The position numbers were made by a program, and so were the translations under genes. The notes below the pieces were generated by a model. That model ran no database searches, was not told the origin of the DNA, and was given only the letters and a program-made list of their open reading frames with translations. A stretch of DNA of 24,269 bases from an uncultured Collinsella sp. (GTDB taxonomy: Bacteria; Actinomycetota; Coriobacteriia; Coriobacteriales; Coriobacteriaceae): positions 1-24,269 of the forward strand of contig URGF01000012.1 of NCBI GenBank assembly GCA_900547285.1. The letters run 5' to 3'. This document shows, piece by piece, positions 1 to 7,445 of this stretch (position 1 is its first letter; every line of letters begins with the position of its first letter).

Positions 1-1529
1 CCTCCAAGAAGTACGAGGCCCTGGCCAGCGGCCTTAACGCCAGCCCTGGTGCCGCCGTGGGCGAGGTCGTGTTCTCGAGTGATGACGCCGTCGCGCGCGC
101 CAACGAGGGCCACAAGGTCATTCTGGTCCGCTGGGAGACCAACCCCGACGACCTGAAGGGCATGGTCGCCGCCGAGGGCATCCTGACCAGCCACGGTGGT
201 AAGACGAGCCATGCCGCCGTTATCGCCCGCGGCATGGGTACGCCCTGCGTTTGCGGCGTTGAGCGCTTCCACATTGACGCGGCAGAGAAGGTCGTGCGCA
301 TCGAGGGCAGCGACCGCGTGCTGCGCGAGGGCGATGTCATCTCCATCGACGGCACCCAGGGTATCGTCGTCGACGGCGCGGTTGACCTGGTCTCTGCAGA
401 GCTCACCGGCGACCTGGACACCATCCTGTCTTGGGCCGATGAGATCCGTTTGGACGAGACCGACGGTCACGCCAACCACGTGCGCGTCAACGCCGACAAC
501 CCCGAGGATGCCGAGCTCGCGCTCGAGTTTGGCGCCGAGGCCATCGGTCTATGCCGCACCGAGCACATGTTCCTGGGCGATCGCAAGAACATCATCCAGA
601 GCTTTATCCTGTCTGACGATGAGGCCGTGAAGCAGCAGGCCCTGGCCGACTTGCTCAAGGTTCAGACCGAGGACTTCCTGGCGATGTTCAAGACCATGTC
701 CGGTCGCGATGTGGTCGTCCGCCTGCTCGATCCGCCGCTTCATGAGTTCTTGGATAATCCTCGAGAGCTCGAGGTCGCCATTACCAAGAAGGAAGCCGCT
801 GGCGTCAGCGAGGAAGAGCTTGCCGTCCTGCGCGCCCGCCTGCGTCGCATTGACGGCATGGTCGAGTCCAACCCGATGCTCGGCCTGCGCGGCGTGCGCC
901 TGTCCGTCGTCTTTGGCGATCTGCCGCTCATGCAGGTCCGCGCTGTGGCCACGGCTGCTGCCCGCCTTATCAAGGATGGTGTCGACCCGCGCCCCGAGAT
1001 CATGGTTCCGCTCGTTTCCATCACGGCTGAGCATGTCCAGACCCGCGAGGTCATCGAGCGCGTGATCGCAGAGGTTTCCGCCGAGGAAGGCGTCGAGCTC
1101 AATATTCCCGTGGGCACGATGCTCGAGCTGCCGCGTGCCTGCATGGTCGCTGACGAGATCGCCCATCATGCCGACTTCTTCTGCTTTGGCACCAACGACC
1201 TCACGCAGACGACCTTCGGCTTCTCTCGTGACGATGCCGAGGCCAAGTTCATCCCGCTGTACATGCACAAGAAGATCCTGAAGGACAATCCCTTCGAGAC
1301 TATCGACACGGCGGTGCTGGAGCTCGTGCGCTTGGCCGTCGAGAAGGGCCGCGCCACCAATCCCGACATGCACTTTGGCGTGTGCGGCGAGCACGGCGGC
1401 GACCCCAAGTCCATCAAGGGCCTGTTTAACGTGGCCGACGTGGACTACGTGTCCTGCTCGCCCTATCGCGTGCCCCTCGCGCGCCTGGCTGCCGCTCAGG
1501 CCAAGCTCGAGGCCAAGCGCAGCGCCTAG
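1..1529 (+). CDS. ppdK: Pyruvate, phosphate dikinase, C-terminal part (5' truncated by window edge)
   Basis: PPDK interconverts pyruvate, ATP and phosphate with PEP, AMP and PPi in the cytosol, typically serving glycolysis or gluconeogenesis in anaerobes. The frame is open from position 3 to a TAG at 1527-1529, giving about 508 codons of a family usually near 880 residues, so the N-terminal nucleotide-binding part lies outside the window. The visible part begins just ahead of the phosphohistidine swivelling domain: GGKTSHAAVIARG carries the phosphorylated His, preceded by a Thr that is the regulatory residue in the family. The PEP/pyruvate-binding TIM barrel follows, with RTEHMF, GLRGVRLS, FGTNDLTQ and, near the end, GVCGEHGGDP with the catalytic Cys. 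These motifs separate it from PEP synthase and PTS enzyme I. The internal GTG at 57 is not the true start, because homology continues upstream. A hairpin after the stop suggests that transcription ends before rplS. Confidence 0.96.
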   Translation, partial: SKKYEALASGLNASPGAAVGEVVFSSDDAVARANEGHKVILVRWETNPDDLKGMVAAEGILTSHGGKTSHAAVIARGMGTPCVCGVERFHIDAAEKVVRIEGSDRVLREGDVISIDGTQGIVVDGAVDLVSAELTGDLDTILSWADEIRLDETDGHANHVRVNADNPEDAELALEFGAEAIGLCRTEHMFLGDRKNIIQSFILSDDEAVKQQALADLLKVQTEDFLAMFKTMSGRDVVVRLLDPPLHEFLDNPRELEVAITKKEAAGVSEEELAVLRARLRRIDGMVESNPMLGLRGVRLSVVFGDLPLMQVRAVATAAARLIKDGVDPRPEIMVPLVSITAEHVQTREVIERVIAEVSAEEGVELNIPVGTMLELPRACMVADEIAHHADFFCFGTNDLTQTTFGFSRDDAEAKFIPLYMHKKILKDNPFETIDTAVLELVRLAVEKGRATNPDMHFGVCGEHGGDPKSIKGLFNVADVDYVSCSPYRVPLARLAAAQAKLEAKRSA

Positions 1530-1568
1530 CCCCCTGCGCATCGACGCCTAGCGTAGCGCCCCTTCATA

Positions 1569-1600
1569 CCGCCCGTCTCATTCGTGAGGCGGGCGGTTAT
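1569..1600 (+). terminator. Probable intrinsic terminator after ppdK
   Basis: A stem with 12-nt arms (left arm CCGCCCGTCTCA, loop TTCG, right arm TGAGGCGGGCGG) has one G-T wobble. The following sequence is only moderately T-rich, with T runs near 1611-1622, so termination may be imperfect. It lies 40 nt past the ppdK stop. Confidence 0.65.
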
Positions 1601-1642
1601 CATGTGCGGGTTTTGTCTTTTTGTCTGCGTAAAAAATTGTTC

Positions 1643-1670
1643 TTGCAGCAGAAACCCGCGCGTGTATACT
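1643..1670 (+). promoter_or_regulatory. Probable rplS promoter
   Basis: A good -10 box TATACT lies at 1665-1670. A weak -35-like TTGCAG at 1643-1648 is separated from it by 16 nt. It sits between the ppdK terminator and rplS and would give a leader of about 60 nt. The -10 is convincing and the -35 is weak. Confidence 0.55.
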
Positions 1671-1691
1671 CAAATACGTTTGTTCAACTAC

Positions 1692-1715
1692 GTGCCGGCC
1701 AAGATGGTACGGCAC
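1692..1715 (+). promoter_or_regulatory. Leader hairpin upstream of rplS (candidate L19 autoregulatory element)
   Basis: Perfect 6-bp arms GTGCCG (1692-1697) and CGGCAC (1710-1715) enclose a further GCC/GGT pairing with a bulged A. The hairpin lies between the promoter and the Shine-Dalgarno AAGGAA (1728-1733). L19 leaders that regulate rplS are known in other phyla. Whether this one is functional is inference, because the structure alone does not show it. Confidence 0.4.
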
Positions 1716-1739
1716 CTCTAGAAGAGTAAGGAATTGCAC

Positions 1740-2081
1740 ATGGATTACATCCGCGCAATCGAGCGTCAGCAGATCCGCGAGGACATTCCTCAGGTTCGCG
1801 TCGCCGACAACGTCAAGGTTCACTACCGCATTAAGGAAGGCGACCGCGAGCGCATCCAGGTCTTCCAGGGCGACGTCATCCGCATGGCCGGCGCCGGTGC
1901 CCGCGAGACCTTCACCGTCCGCAAGATGTCCTTCGGTGTCGGTGTTGAGCGTACCTTCCCGCTTCACAGCCCCAAGATCGCCAAGCTCGAGGTCGTTCGT
2001 CATGGTCGCGTCCGTCGCGCCAAGCTGTACTACCTCCGCGACAAGGTGGGCAAGGCTGCTCGCATCCCCGAGAAGCGCTAA
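1740..2081 (+). CDS. rplS: Large-subunit ribosomal protein L19 (bL19)
   Basis: bL19 is a 50S subunit protein at the 30S-50S interface. The 113-residue product has the family's usual length and typical sequence: IPQVRVADNVKVHYRIKEG, then RIQVFQGDVI, the FTVRKMSFGVGVERTFPLHSP block, and the C-terminal RRAKLYYLRDKVGKAARI. The start is ATG 1740, with Shine-Dalgarno AAGGAA at 1728-1733 spaced 6 nt away. The in-frame TTG at 1734 touches the Shine-Dalgarno and is unlikely. The gene stands alone between its own promoter and terminator. The trmD/rimM genes that often precede rplS are absent here, and ppdK takes that place. Confidence 0.98.
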   Translation: MDYIRAIERQQIREDIPQVRVADNVKVHYRIKEGDRERIQVFQGDVIRMAGAGARETFTVRKMSFGVGVERTFPLHSPKIAKLEVVRHGRVRRAKLYYLRDKVGKAARIPEKR

Positions 2082-2115
2082 GAAGATCGCAGCGTCTGTC
2101 CACTCGTTTGGACAC

Positions 2116-2145
2116 AAGGGTCACCTTCGGGTGGCCCTTCTTTTT
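2116..2145 (+). terminator. Intrinsic terminator after rplS
   Basis: A 10-bp stem (AAGGGTCACC / GGTGGCCCTT, one wobble) with a TTCG tetraloop is followed by CTTTTTAT. This is a textbook intrinsic terminator 35 nt after the rplS stop. Confidence 0.88.
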
Positions 2146-2174
2146 ATCTGATTTGCATGCAAGGAGGGCCTGGT

Positions 2175-2963
2175 ATGGCCAACATGACGAGCTCGGTTTC
2201 GGCATCGCAGGTTGCCGGTGAGTTGGCGAGCGCTACGTTTGAGGAGATCCCCGCCCTCGTGGAGCATTATCGCGAGGACCCGCGCCAGCAGGTGATCAAG
2301 GCTTGTGAACGCGCCCTCAAACGCCATGCCAAAGAGCTTGCCGAGCGTGAGCGCGTCAATGACATGTACGAGCTTATGCATGAGCTTGGCGGCGATGGGG
2401 TGGTCGTTGGTGTCGATGAGGTGGGTCGCGGATCGGTGGCCGGTCCTCTGACGGTGTGCGCCGTCTGTCTTCCTATGGAGCCGCGCGTCTGGGGTATCAA
2501 CGATTCCAAAAAGCTCACGCCGGCGCGCCGCGAGCTGCTCTCGGTGATGATTGCCGAGGTGGCGACGGCGATCGGTTTTTGCCATATCGCGCCGAAGGAT
2601 ATCGATGATATGGGCATGGCCCGCGCCATCCGCGCTGCCGTAGCGGGCGCCGTGGCCGATACGGGCCTCGAGCCCGACTGCGTCCTCATGGATGGCAACC
2701 CCTTGGGCGCCGTTCCTAACGAGCGCGATGTGGTGAAGGGCGATGCCAAAATCGCCTGCATCGCTGCGGCGTCCATCATGGCCAAGGTCACGCGTGACGA
2801 GATGATGGTCGAGTACGACGCCGAGTATCCTGAGTACCATCTGGCAGAGTCGAAGGGCTATGCAAGCCCCGAGCATATCGAGGCCATTCGCAAACATGGA
2901 CTTTGTCCACTGCACCGCGTGAGCTTTTGCGGAAACTTTTTGCAGACTGAGCGCCTTTTCTAG
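2175..2963 (+). CDS. rnhB: Ribonuclease HII
   Basis: RNase HII cleaves RNA in RNA-DNA hybrids and starts ribonucleotide excision repair. The product is 262 residues. The catalytic-core signature GVDEVGRGSVAGPL begins at about residue 79 (Asp81, Glu82), and later acidic residues lie in VLMDGN and in the SIMAKVTRDEMM helix. SKGYASPEH and the C-terminal HRVSF block are also typical of the family. The first 70 residues form a charged helical extension of the kind seen in Bacillus-type RnhB. The start is ATG 2175 with AAGGAGG at 2161-2167; the in-frame ATG at 2157 lies upstream of this Shine-Dalgarno and is not favoured. The gene is flanked by terminators on both sides, yet no clear promoter is visible in the short gap after rplS, so read-through from rplS is possible. 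Confidence 0.97.
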   Translation: MANMTSSVSASQVAGELASATFEEIPALVEHYREDPRQQVIKACERALKRHAKELAERERVNDMYELMHELGGDGVVVGVDEVGRGSVAGPLTVCAVCLPMEPRVWGINDSKKLTPARRELLSVMIAEVATAIGFCHIAPKDIDDMGMARAIRAAVAGAVADTGLEPDCVLMDGNPLGAVPNERDVVKGDAKIACIAAASIMAKVTRDEMMVEYDAEYPEYHLAESKGYASPEHIEAIRKHGLCPLHRVSFCGNFLQTERLF

Positions 2964-3013
2964 ATCAATTGTGGAGAAAGGGACCCCTGGCGTTTTATAA
3001 ACCTGCTGGTAGC

Positions 3014-3054
3014 GGGCCGTATGCAACGTGATTGTTGCGTACGGCCCATTTTTT
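3014..3054 (+). terminator. Strong intrinsic terminator after rnhB
   Basis: A 14-bp stem pairs 3014-3027 with 3034-3047 (outer GGGCCGTAT, inner GCAAC) with a single wobble. It has a 6-nt loop and is followed by A then T6 (3049-3054). It is one of the clearest terminators in the window. Confidence 0.92.
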
Positions 3055-3152
3055 GTCGGTATTTGGTCAGCTTTTGGTTTGCATCCGGTACTTACCCGCA
3101 TGAAAGGTGCCCTCATCATCGGGGCAATGCAGTGTGCGGGAAAGGAGACCCC

Positions 3153-3638
3153 ATGAGTGCCGCATGCAAAAAGAGCAAGACGCAGCAGCTCAAGGAGCGT
3201 TGGGAAAACGGCGAGCTCGACTGCGGGGCGATGACGCCCGAGTTTATCAAGGGGCTCAGTCCCCGCGAGCTGGGCATGCTGGGCGAGCTGATCACCATCG
3301 ACTACTATAACGAGCGCGGCTACACCTTGCTGGAGCAGGGCTATCGCTGCGCCGAGGGCGAGGCCGATCTGGTGCTGCTCGATGAGCTCGACGATGTCGT
3401 GGTGATGGCCGAGGTCAAAACCAGACGAGTTGCACTGGATTGCAGCACGCGGGTCTTTCCCGAGGAGGCCGTGGACGCCCAAAAGCAACGCCGCTACCGC
3501 CGCATCGCAAGTTGCTACCTCATGGAGCATTATCCGCTCAAGGCGATTCGCTTCGATGCCGTGGGCGTTACCATTCGTGGCGGGCATATCGCCGAGATCG
3601 AGCATCAGTACAACGCGTTCGATTGGCAGGTGTCGTGA
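3153..3638 (+). CDS. yraN: YraN/UPF0102 family nuclease-fold protein
   Basis: This is a UPF0102 family member with the small restriction-endonuclease-like (PD-(D/E)xK) fold. Its biological role is not settled. In the 161-residue product the core starts near residue 36 with SPRELGMLGE, then GYTLLEQGYRCAEGEADLV (family GEIDLV) and VVMAEVKTRR, so the GEADLV Asp and the EVK acid and Lys expected of the fold are present. The C-terminal helix is EAVDAQKQRRYRRIA. About 35 residues of charged N-terminal extension precede the core, and the family is usually near 120 residues. The start is ATG 3153 with AAAGGAG at 3141-3147. Its TGA overlaps the comM start by 1 nt, so the two are translationally linked. 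The yraN-comM-dprA neighbourhood is a widely conserved arrangement. Confidence 0.93.
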   Translation: MSAACKKSKTQQLKERWENGELDCGAMTPEFIKGLSPRELGMLGELITIDYYNERGYTLLEQGYRCAEGEADLVLLDELDDVVVMAEVKTRRVALDCSTRVFPEEAVDAQKQRRYRRIASCYLMEHYPLKAIRFDAVGVTIRGGHIAEIEHQYNAFDWQVS

Positions 3639-5161
3639 TGGCGTTCGAGACGTTTGCCGTTCACGCGGCCTGCATCCGCGGCGTCGAGGCGATTCACGTC
3701 ACGGTCGAGGTCTCGCTTGCCGGTGGCGTTCCGGGCATCCAGATGCTCGGCATTCCGAGCATGGAGGTGATGGAGTCACGCGGTCGTATTCGCTGCGCGA
3801 TGCGCTCCGCCGGGTTCGAGATCCCGCGCTCGGGCATTACGGTCAATCTGGCGCCTGGCGATATTCGCAAGACCGGTAGCGGCTTTGATCTGCCCATCGC
3901 CATCGCGGTATTGGCGGCCGATGGTCAGATTCCCCGCGACAACCTCGATCGTTGTCTTATCGCTGGTGAGCTTGGCTTGGACGGTACGGTGCTTCCTGTC
4001 AAGGGCGAGGTGGCGTTTCAGCTATTGGCGCGTGATATGGGGCTGTCCTTTATCGCCGGCAGGTCCGATCAGCATGTGCCGCTTGCGGGCGTGGATTGTG
4101 GATTCATCGATCATTTGTCTCAGCTTGCCCATGGCATGGGCGATGCCGCGCGGCACTACTTGGATTCTGAAGTGCTCGAGGCGACCTTTGAGCCCGAGCT
4201 CGACTATGCCGACGTACTGGGGCAGGAGGTCGCCAAGCGCGGCATGGCGCTTGCGGCGGCAGGAGAACTCGGCTTGCTCATGATCGGGTCCCCGGGATCG
4301 GGCAAGACGATGCTCGCGCGTCGTATGACCGGCATCCTGCCCGAGCTTTCCGTTGAGGATCAACAGGAGGCGCTGTGCATCCATTCGGTTTTGGGTGAGA
4401 ACATTGATGGCTTGTTGGCAGGGCACCGGCCCTTCCGCAGTCCCCATCACAGTATTTCGACCGCAGGTCTTATCGGCGGTGGGCGCCCGGTGCACCCGGG
4501 TGAGATCAGCCTTGCTCATGGCGGCGTGCTCTTTTTGGACGAGCTTGCTGAGTTTCCCACGGGTGTGCTGCAGACGCTGCGTCAGCCCATCGAACGCGGC
4601 TACGTCAGGATCGTACGCGTCGACGGGGCTTTTACCTTCCCGTCGCGCTTTCAGCTGCTGGCTGCGAGCAATCCCTGCCCCTGCGGCTTTTTGGGCGATC
4701 GTGAGGTACCGTGTCGCTGCTCGGCGGCGATGGTCGAGCGCTATCGGTCTAAACTGCGCGGTCCTTTGGCCGACCGTATCGACATGATGATCGATGTGAC
4801 CCGTCCCGACCCTCAGGTGATTATCGAGGGCGCGGAGGGTATGTCGTCAGCTGAGTTACGTGACTACGTTGTGCGCGGTCGCGCTTTTCGCGCTTGGCGC
4901 GAATCCCGTATGGACGATGCTGATGCCGAGGCCGAGGATGACGAGACACGGTCCATTGACGGCGTCGTTTCGACCTTTGAGCTCGATGATGCGGCGGAGA
5001 AGTGTGTGCTCGGCCTGTCGAAGCGCACGCATCTCACGGGCCGCGGCATCGTGCGCCTGGTGCGTATCGCGCGTACAATCGCTGACGTCGCCGAGAGCGA
5101 GCAAGTGACGCAGGACCACGTGCTCGAGGCGGCGATGTACCAGGGAAGGAGGGACCAATGA
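3638..5161 (+). CDS. comM: YifB/ComM family magnesium-chelatase-like AAA+ ATPase
   Basis: ComM-type proteins are hexameric AAA+ helicases that help branch migration during natural transformation in some species. Outside those species they are known only as YifB or Mg-chelatase-like proteins, and they do not make chlorophyll. The product is 507 residues, the usual length. The N-terminal ChlI-like domain has GGVPGIQMLGIPSMEVMESRGR and ITVNLAPGDIRKTGSGFDLPIA. Walker A GSPGSGKT is near residue 217, Walker B LFLDELAEF near 298, and the Cys-rich NPCPCG followed by CRCS near 345. The C-terminal Mg_chelatase_C part carries LSKRTHLTGRGIVRLVRIARTIAD. The start ATG 3638 overlaps the yraN stop, and the gene overlaps dprA by 4 nt. 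Its position between yraN and dprA suggests a role in DNA uptake or recombination, which is inference. Confidence 0.95.
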   Translation: MAFETFAVHAACIRGVEAIHVTVEVSLAGGVPGIQMLGIPSMEVMESRGRIRCAMRSAGFEIPRSGITVNLAPGDIRKTGSGFDLPIAIAVLAADGQIPRDNLDRCLIAGELGLDGTVLPVKGEVAFQLLARDMGLSFIAGRSDQHVPLAGVDCGFIDHLSQLAHGMGDAARHYLDSEVLEATFEPELDYADVLGQEVAKRGMALAAAGELGLLMIGSPGSGKTMLARRMTGILPELSVEDQQEALCIHSVLGENIDGLLAGHRPFRSPHHSISTAGLIGGGRPVHPGEISLAHGGVLFLDELAEFPTGVLQTLRQPIERGYVRIVRVDGAFTFPSRFQLLAASNPCPCGFLGDREVPCRCSAAMVERYRSKLRGPLADRIDMMIDVTRPDPQVIIEGAEGMSSAELRDYVVRGRAFRAWRESRMDDADAEAEDDETRSIDGVVSTFELDDAAEKCVLGLSKRTHLTGRGIVRLVRIARTIADVAESEQVTQDHVLEAAMYQGRRDQ

Positions 5162-6093
5162 TGGCCGAGGGGACCTTTGAGCTGCATCCAGGTGACGCGT
5201 TGTATCCCGAGACCGTTTTGGAGCTTTCTGATGTACCCCAGACACTCTATGTGCGCGGCAACCCCGAGGTGCTTTCGACGCCCGCGCTCTCCATCATCGG
5301 CGCGCGCAAGGCCTCTCCGTATGGTCTTGCCGTGGCAGAGCTTGCGGCAAAGGTTGCGGTCGAGGCGGGCGTGACGGTAGTTTCGGGCGGCGCGGTCGGT
5401 TGTGACCAGGCCTCGGGTTGGGCTGCGGTCAATGCCGGCGGCAAACACGTCGTGGTGCTGGGGACGGGCGCCGACGTGGTCTACCCGCGTTCGAGCGCGG
5501 GGCTTGTTACGCGCACGCTCGATACGGGTGGCGCGGTCGTGTCGATCTCTCCGTGGGGCATGGGTCCGCGCAAGTTTGCCTTTCCGCGCCGCAATCGCGT
5601 AATCGCGGCCCTGTCGCAAGCCCTCTTTGTATCCGAGGCGGGTATGCCTTCCGGGACGTTTTCTACAGCCGAGGCTGCTATGGATTTGGGGCGAGAACTT
5701 CTTGCCGTGCCAGGGTCGATCCTATCGCCCGAGTCGCGTGGCACGAATTACCTCATTGCGAACGGTGCCTGCTGCATCATCGACGAGGAATCTATCGAGA
5801 TGGCTATTTCACGCATCTACGGCACCCTGCGCTACTCGCGCCCCGATGCTCCCGGCATTGCCGACCTGGATCAAACACAGCAGACCGTGATGCATGCGCT
5901 CATAGCCTCTCCGCTCAAGGTCGACGACATCGCGGCGCTCGTCTCGCTCGATGCCGTCGGCGTACTCAAACTCCTGGGTTCGCTTGAGCTCGATGGTCTT
6001 ATCGAGCGCATGATGGATGGAAGGTATGCGCCCTCCAAGTTTGCCCTTCACGCTCAGACACCCTTCGGTCACAATGGAAAACATGTCAATTAG
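5158..6093 (+). CDS. dprA: DNA-processing protein DprA (Smf)
   Basis: DprA binds incoming single-stranded DNA and loads RecA during transformation. It is conserved far beyond known competent bacteria. The 311-residue product contains the Rossmann-like DprA domain: LYVRGNPEVLS, SIIGARKASPYG (about residue 45), VSGGAVGCDQASGWAAV (about 75), FAFPRRNRVIAALSQ (about 140), EAAMDLGRELLAVPG and RGTNYLIANGA. After a linker a C-terminal winged helix (about 225-290: QQTVMHALIASPLKVDDIAAL) follows. The motif usually seen as SGLARGID-AAH reads SGGAVGCDQASG here. ATG 5158 and ATG 5161 are both possible starts; Shine-Dalgarno AAGGAGG is at 5146-5152. The gene overlaps comM by 4 nt and is followed 14 nt later by trmFO. 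Confidence 0.93.
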   Translation: MMAEGTFELHPGDALYPETVLELSDVPQTLYVRGNPEVLSTPALSIIGARKASPYGLAVAELAAKVAVEAGVTVVSGGAVGCDQASGWAAVNAGGKHVVVLGTGADVVYPRSSAGLVTRTLDTGGAVVSISPWGMGPRKFAFPRRNRVIAALSQALFVSEAGMPSGTFSTAEAAMDLGRELLAVPGSILSPESRGTNYLIANGACCIIDEESIEMAISRIYGTLRYSRPDAPGIADLDQTQQTVMHALIASPLKVDDIAALVSLDAVGVLKLLGSLELDGLIERMMDGRYAPSKFALHAQTPFGHNGKHVN

Positions 6094-6107
6094 AAAGGTG
6101 TTTGCAG

Positions 6108-7445
6108 ATGCTGTTTGATCAGGTGACGGTTATCGGTGGCGGTCTGGCGGGTTCGGAGTGCGCGATTCAGCTGGCAGATCGCGGGTTCGCCGTAAGGCTG
6201 TGCGAGATGCGCCCCCAGGTTAGCTCCCCGGCCCACCATACCGATCACCTGGCAGAGCTCGTCTGTTCCAATTCGTTTAAGTCGACCCGTCCGGATTCCG
6301 CGGCTGGATTGCTGAAGGCCGAGCTTGAGCGCATGGGTTCAGTCCTGCTCGATTGCGCCCATCGCGCGGCTGTTCCCGCCGGTGGCGCCTTGGCGGTCGA
6401 CCGCGTCAAGTTTTCCGAGTTTGTCGAGGCCGAGGTTGCCGCCCGCCCCAATATCGAGATCATTCACGGCGAGGTCACGCAGATTCCCGAAGGTCACGTG
6501 GTCATTGCCGCCGGCCCCTTGTGCTCGCCGGCGCTGAGCGAAGAGGTCATGAAGCTCGTCGGTGGCGACGCCCTTGCGTTCTTCGATGCCGCGGCGCCGA
6601 TCGTCGATGCCTCCACGCTCGATATGGACGTGCTGTTCTCGCAGTCGCGCTACGAGGAGCAGGGGAGCGGCGACTATCTCAACGCTCCGCTCAATAAGGA
6701 GGAGTACGAGGCCTTTATCGAGGCGCTTACCACGGCCGACCGCGTGGTGCTCAAGGACTTTGAGGGCGGCGATCTGTTCCAGGCCTGCCAGCCTGCCGAG
6801 GAAGTTGCGCGCACCGGCAAGGACGCCATTCGCTTTGGCGCCATGAAGCCTGTCGGCCTCACCGATCCGCGAACCGGTCGTCGTCCCTGGGCGGCGATTC
6901 AGCTGCGTGCCGAGAATAAGGAGAAGACCGCCTATAACCTGGTGGGCTTCCAGACCAACTTGACCTTTGGCGAGCAGAAGCGCGTCTTCCATATGGTGCC
7001 GGGCCTGGAGAACGCTGAGTTCTTCCGCTACGGTGTCATGCACCGTAATACCTTTGTCGACGCCCCGCACGTGCTCGATGGCACCTTTGCCGTGCCCGGC
7101 ACCGGCGTGCGCCTGGCCGGTCAGATCACCGGCACCGAGGGGTACATGGAAGCCGTGGCGACGGGTCTGCTCGCGGCGCTCAACACCTATGCCGAGGCTA
7201 TCGGTGCCGCGGGCGTCGAGCTGCCGCGTGTGGGCGCCCTGGGTGCGCTCGTGGGCTATGCGACCGATCCTGCCACCGTGGGCTATCAGCCTATGCATGT
7301 CAACTTTGGCCTGGTGCCGCCACTCGAGGATGGTAAGCGCCGCAGCAAGCGCGACCGCTACCAGGCCTATGCGGACCGTGCGCTCGAGGCCCTTGATGCC
7401 TATCTGGCCACTCGCCCCGATTTGTTTGGAGGCGACCGGTCATAG
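6108..7445 (+). CDS. trmFO: Methylenetetrahydrofolate-tRNA (uracil-54-C5) methyltransferase TrmFO
   Basis: TrmFO is the FAD- and NAD(P)H-dependent enzyme that makes T54 (ribothymidine) in tRNA using methylenetetrahydrofolate, replacing SAM-dependent TrmA. The product is 445 residues. The N-terminal FAD-binding loop is VTVIGGGLAGSECAIQLADRG (dinucleotide fold, residues 7-27) followed by CEMRP. Cys53 in LVCSNSFKS and Cys227 in ACQPAEE match the two family Cys positions, although the second motif is usually CLPIE. FGAMKPVGLTDPRTGRRP, LVGFQTNLTFGEQKRVF and TGTEGYMEAVATGLLAALN are all family blocks. The start is ATG 6108 with AAAGG at 6094-6098; the TTG at 6102 is too close to it. Its TAG (7443-7445) lies inside the probable start region of the xer gene, indicating coupled translation. 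Confidence 0.97.
   Translation: MLFDQVTVIGGGLAGSECAIQLADRGFAVRLCEMRPQVSSPAHHTDHLAELVCSNSFKSTRPDSAAGLLKAELERMGSVLLDCAHRAAVPAGGALAVDRVKFSEFVEAEVAARPNIEIIHGEVTQIPEGHVVIAAGPLCSPALSEEVMKLVGGDALAFFDAAAPIVDASTLDMDVLFSQSRYEEQGSGDYLNAPLNKEEYEAFIEALTTADRVVLKDFEGGDLFQACQPAEEVARTGKDAIRFGAMKPVGLTDPRTGRRPWAAIQLRAENKEKTAYNLVGFQTNLTFGEQKRVFHMVPGLENAEFFRYGVMHRNTFVDAPHVLDGTFAVPGTGVRLAGQITGTEGYMEAVATGLLAALNTYAEAIGAAGVELPRVGALGALVGYATDPATVGYQPMHVNFGLVPPLEDGKRRSKRDRYQAYADRALEALDAYLATRPDLFGGDRS

Noticed and set aside
2996..3001. TATAAA box before the rnhB terminator, suggesting a small RNA
   Set aside because: No -35 at suitable spacing, and the transcript would consist of little more than the terminator hairpin itself.
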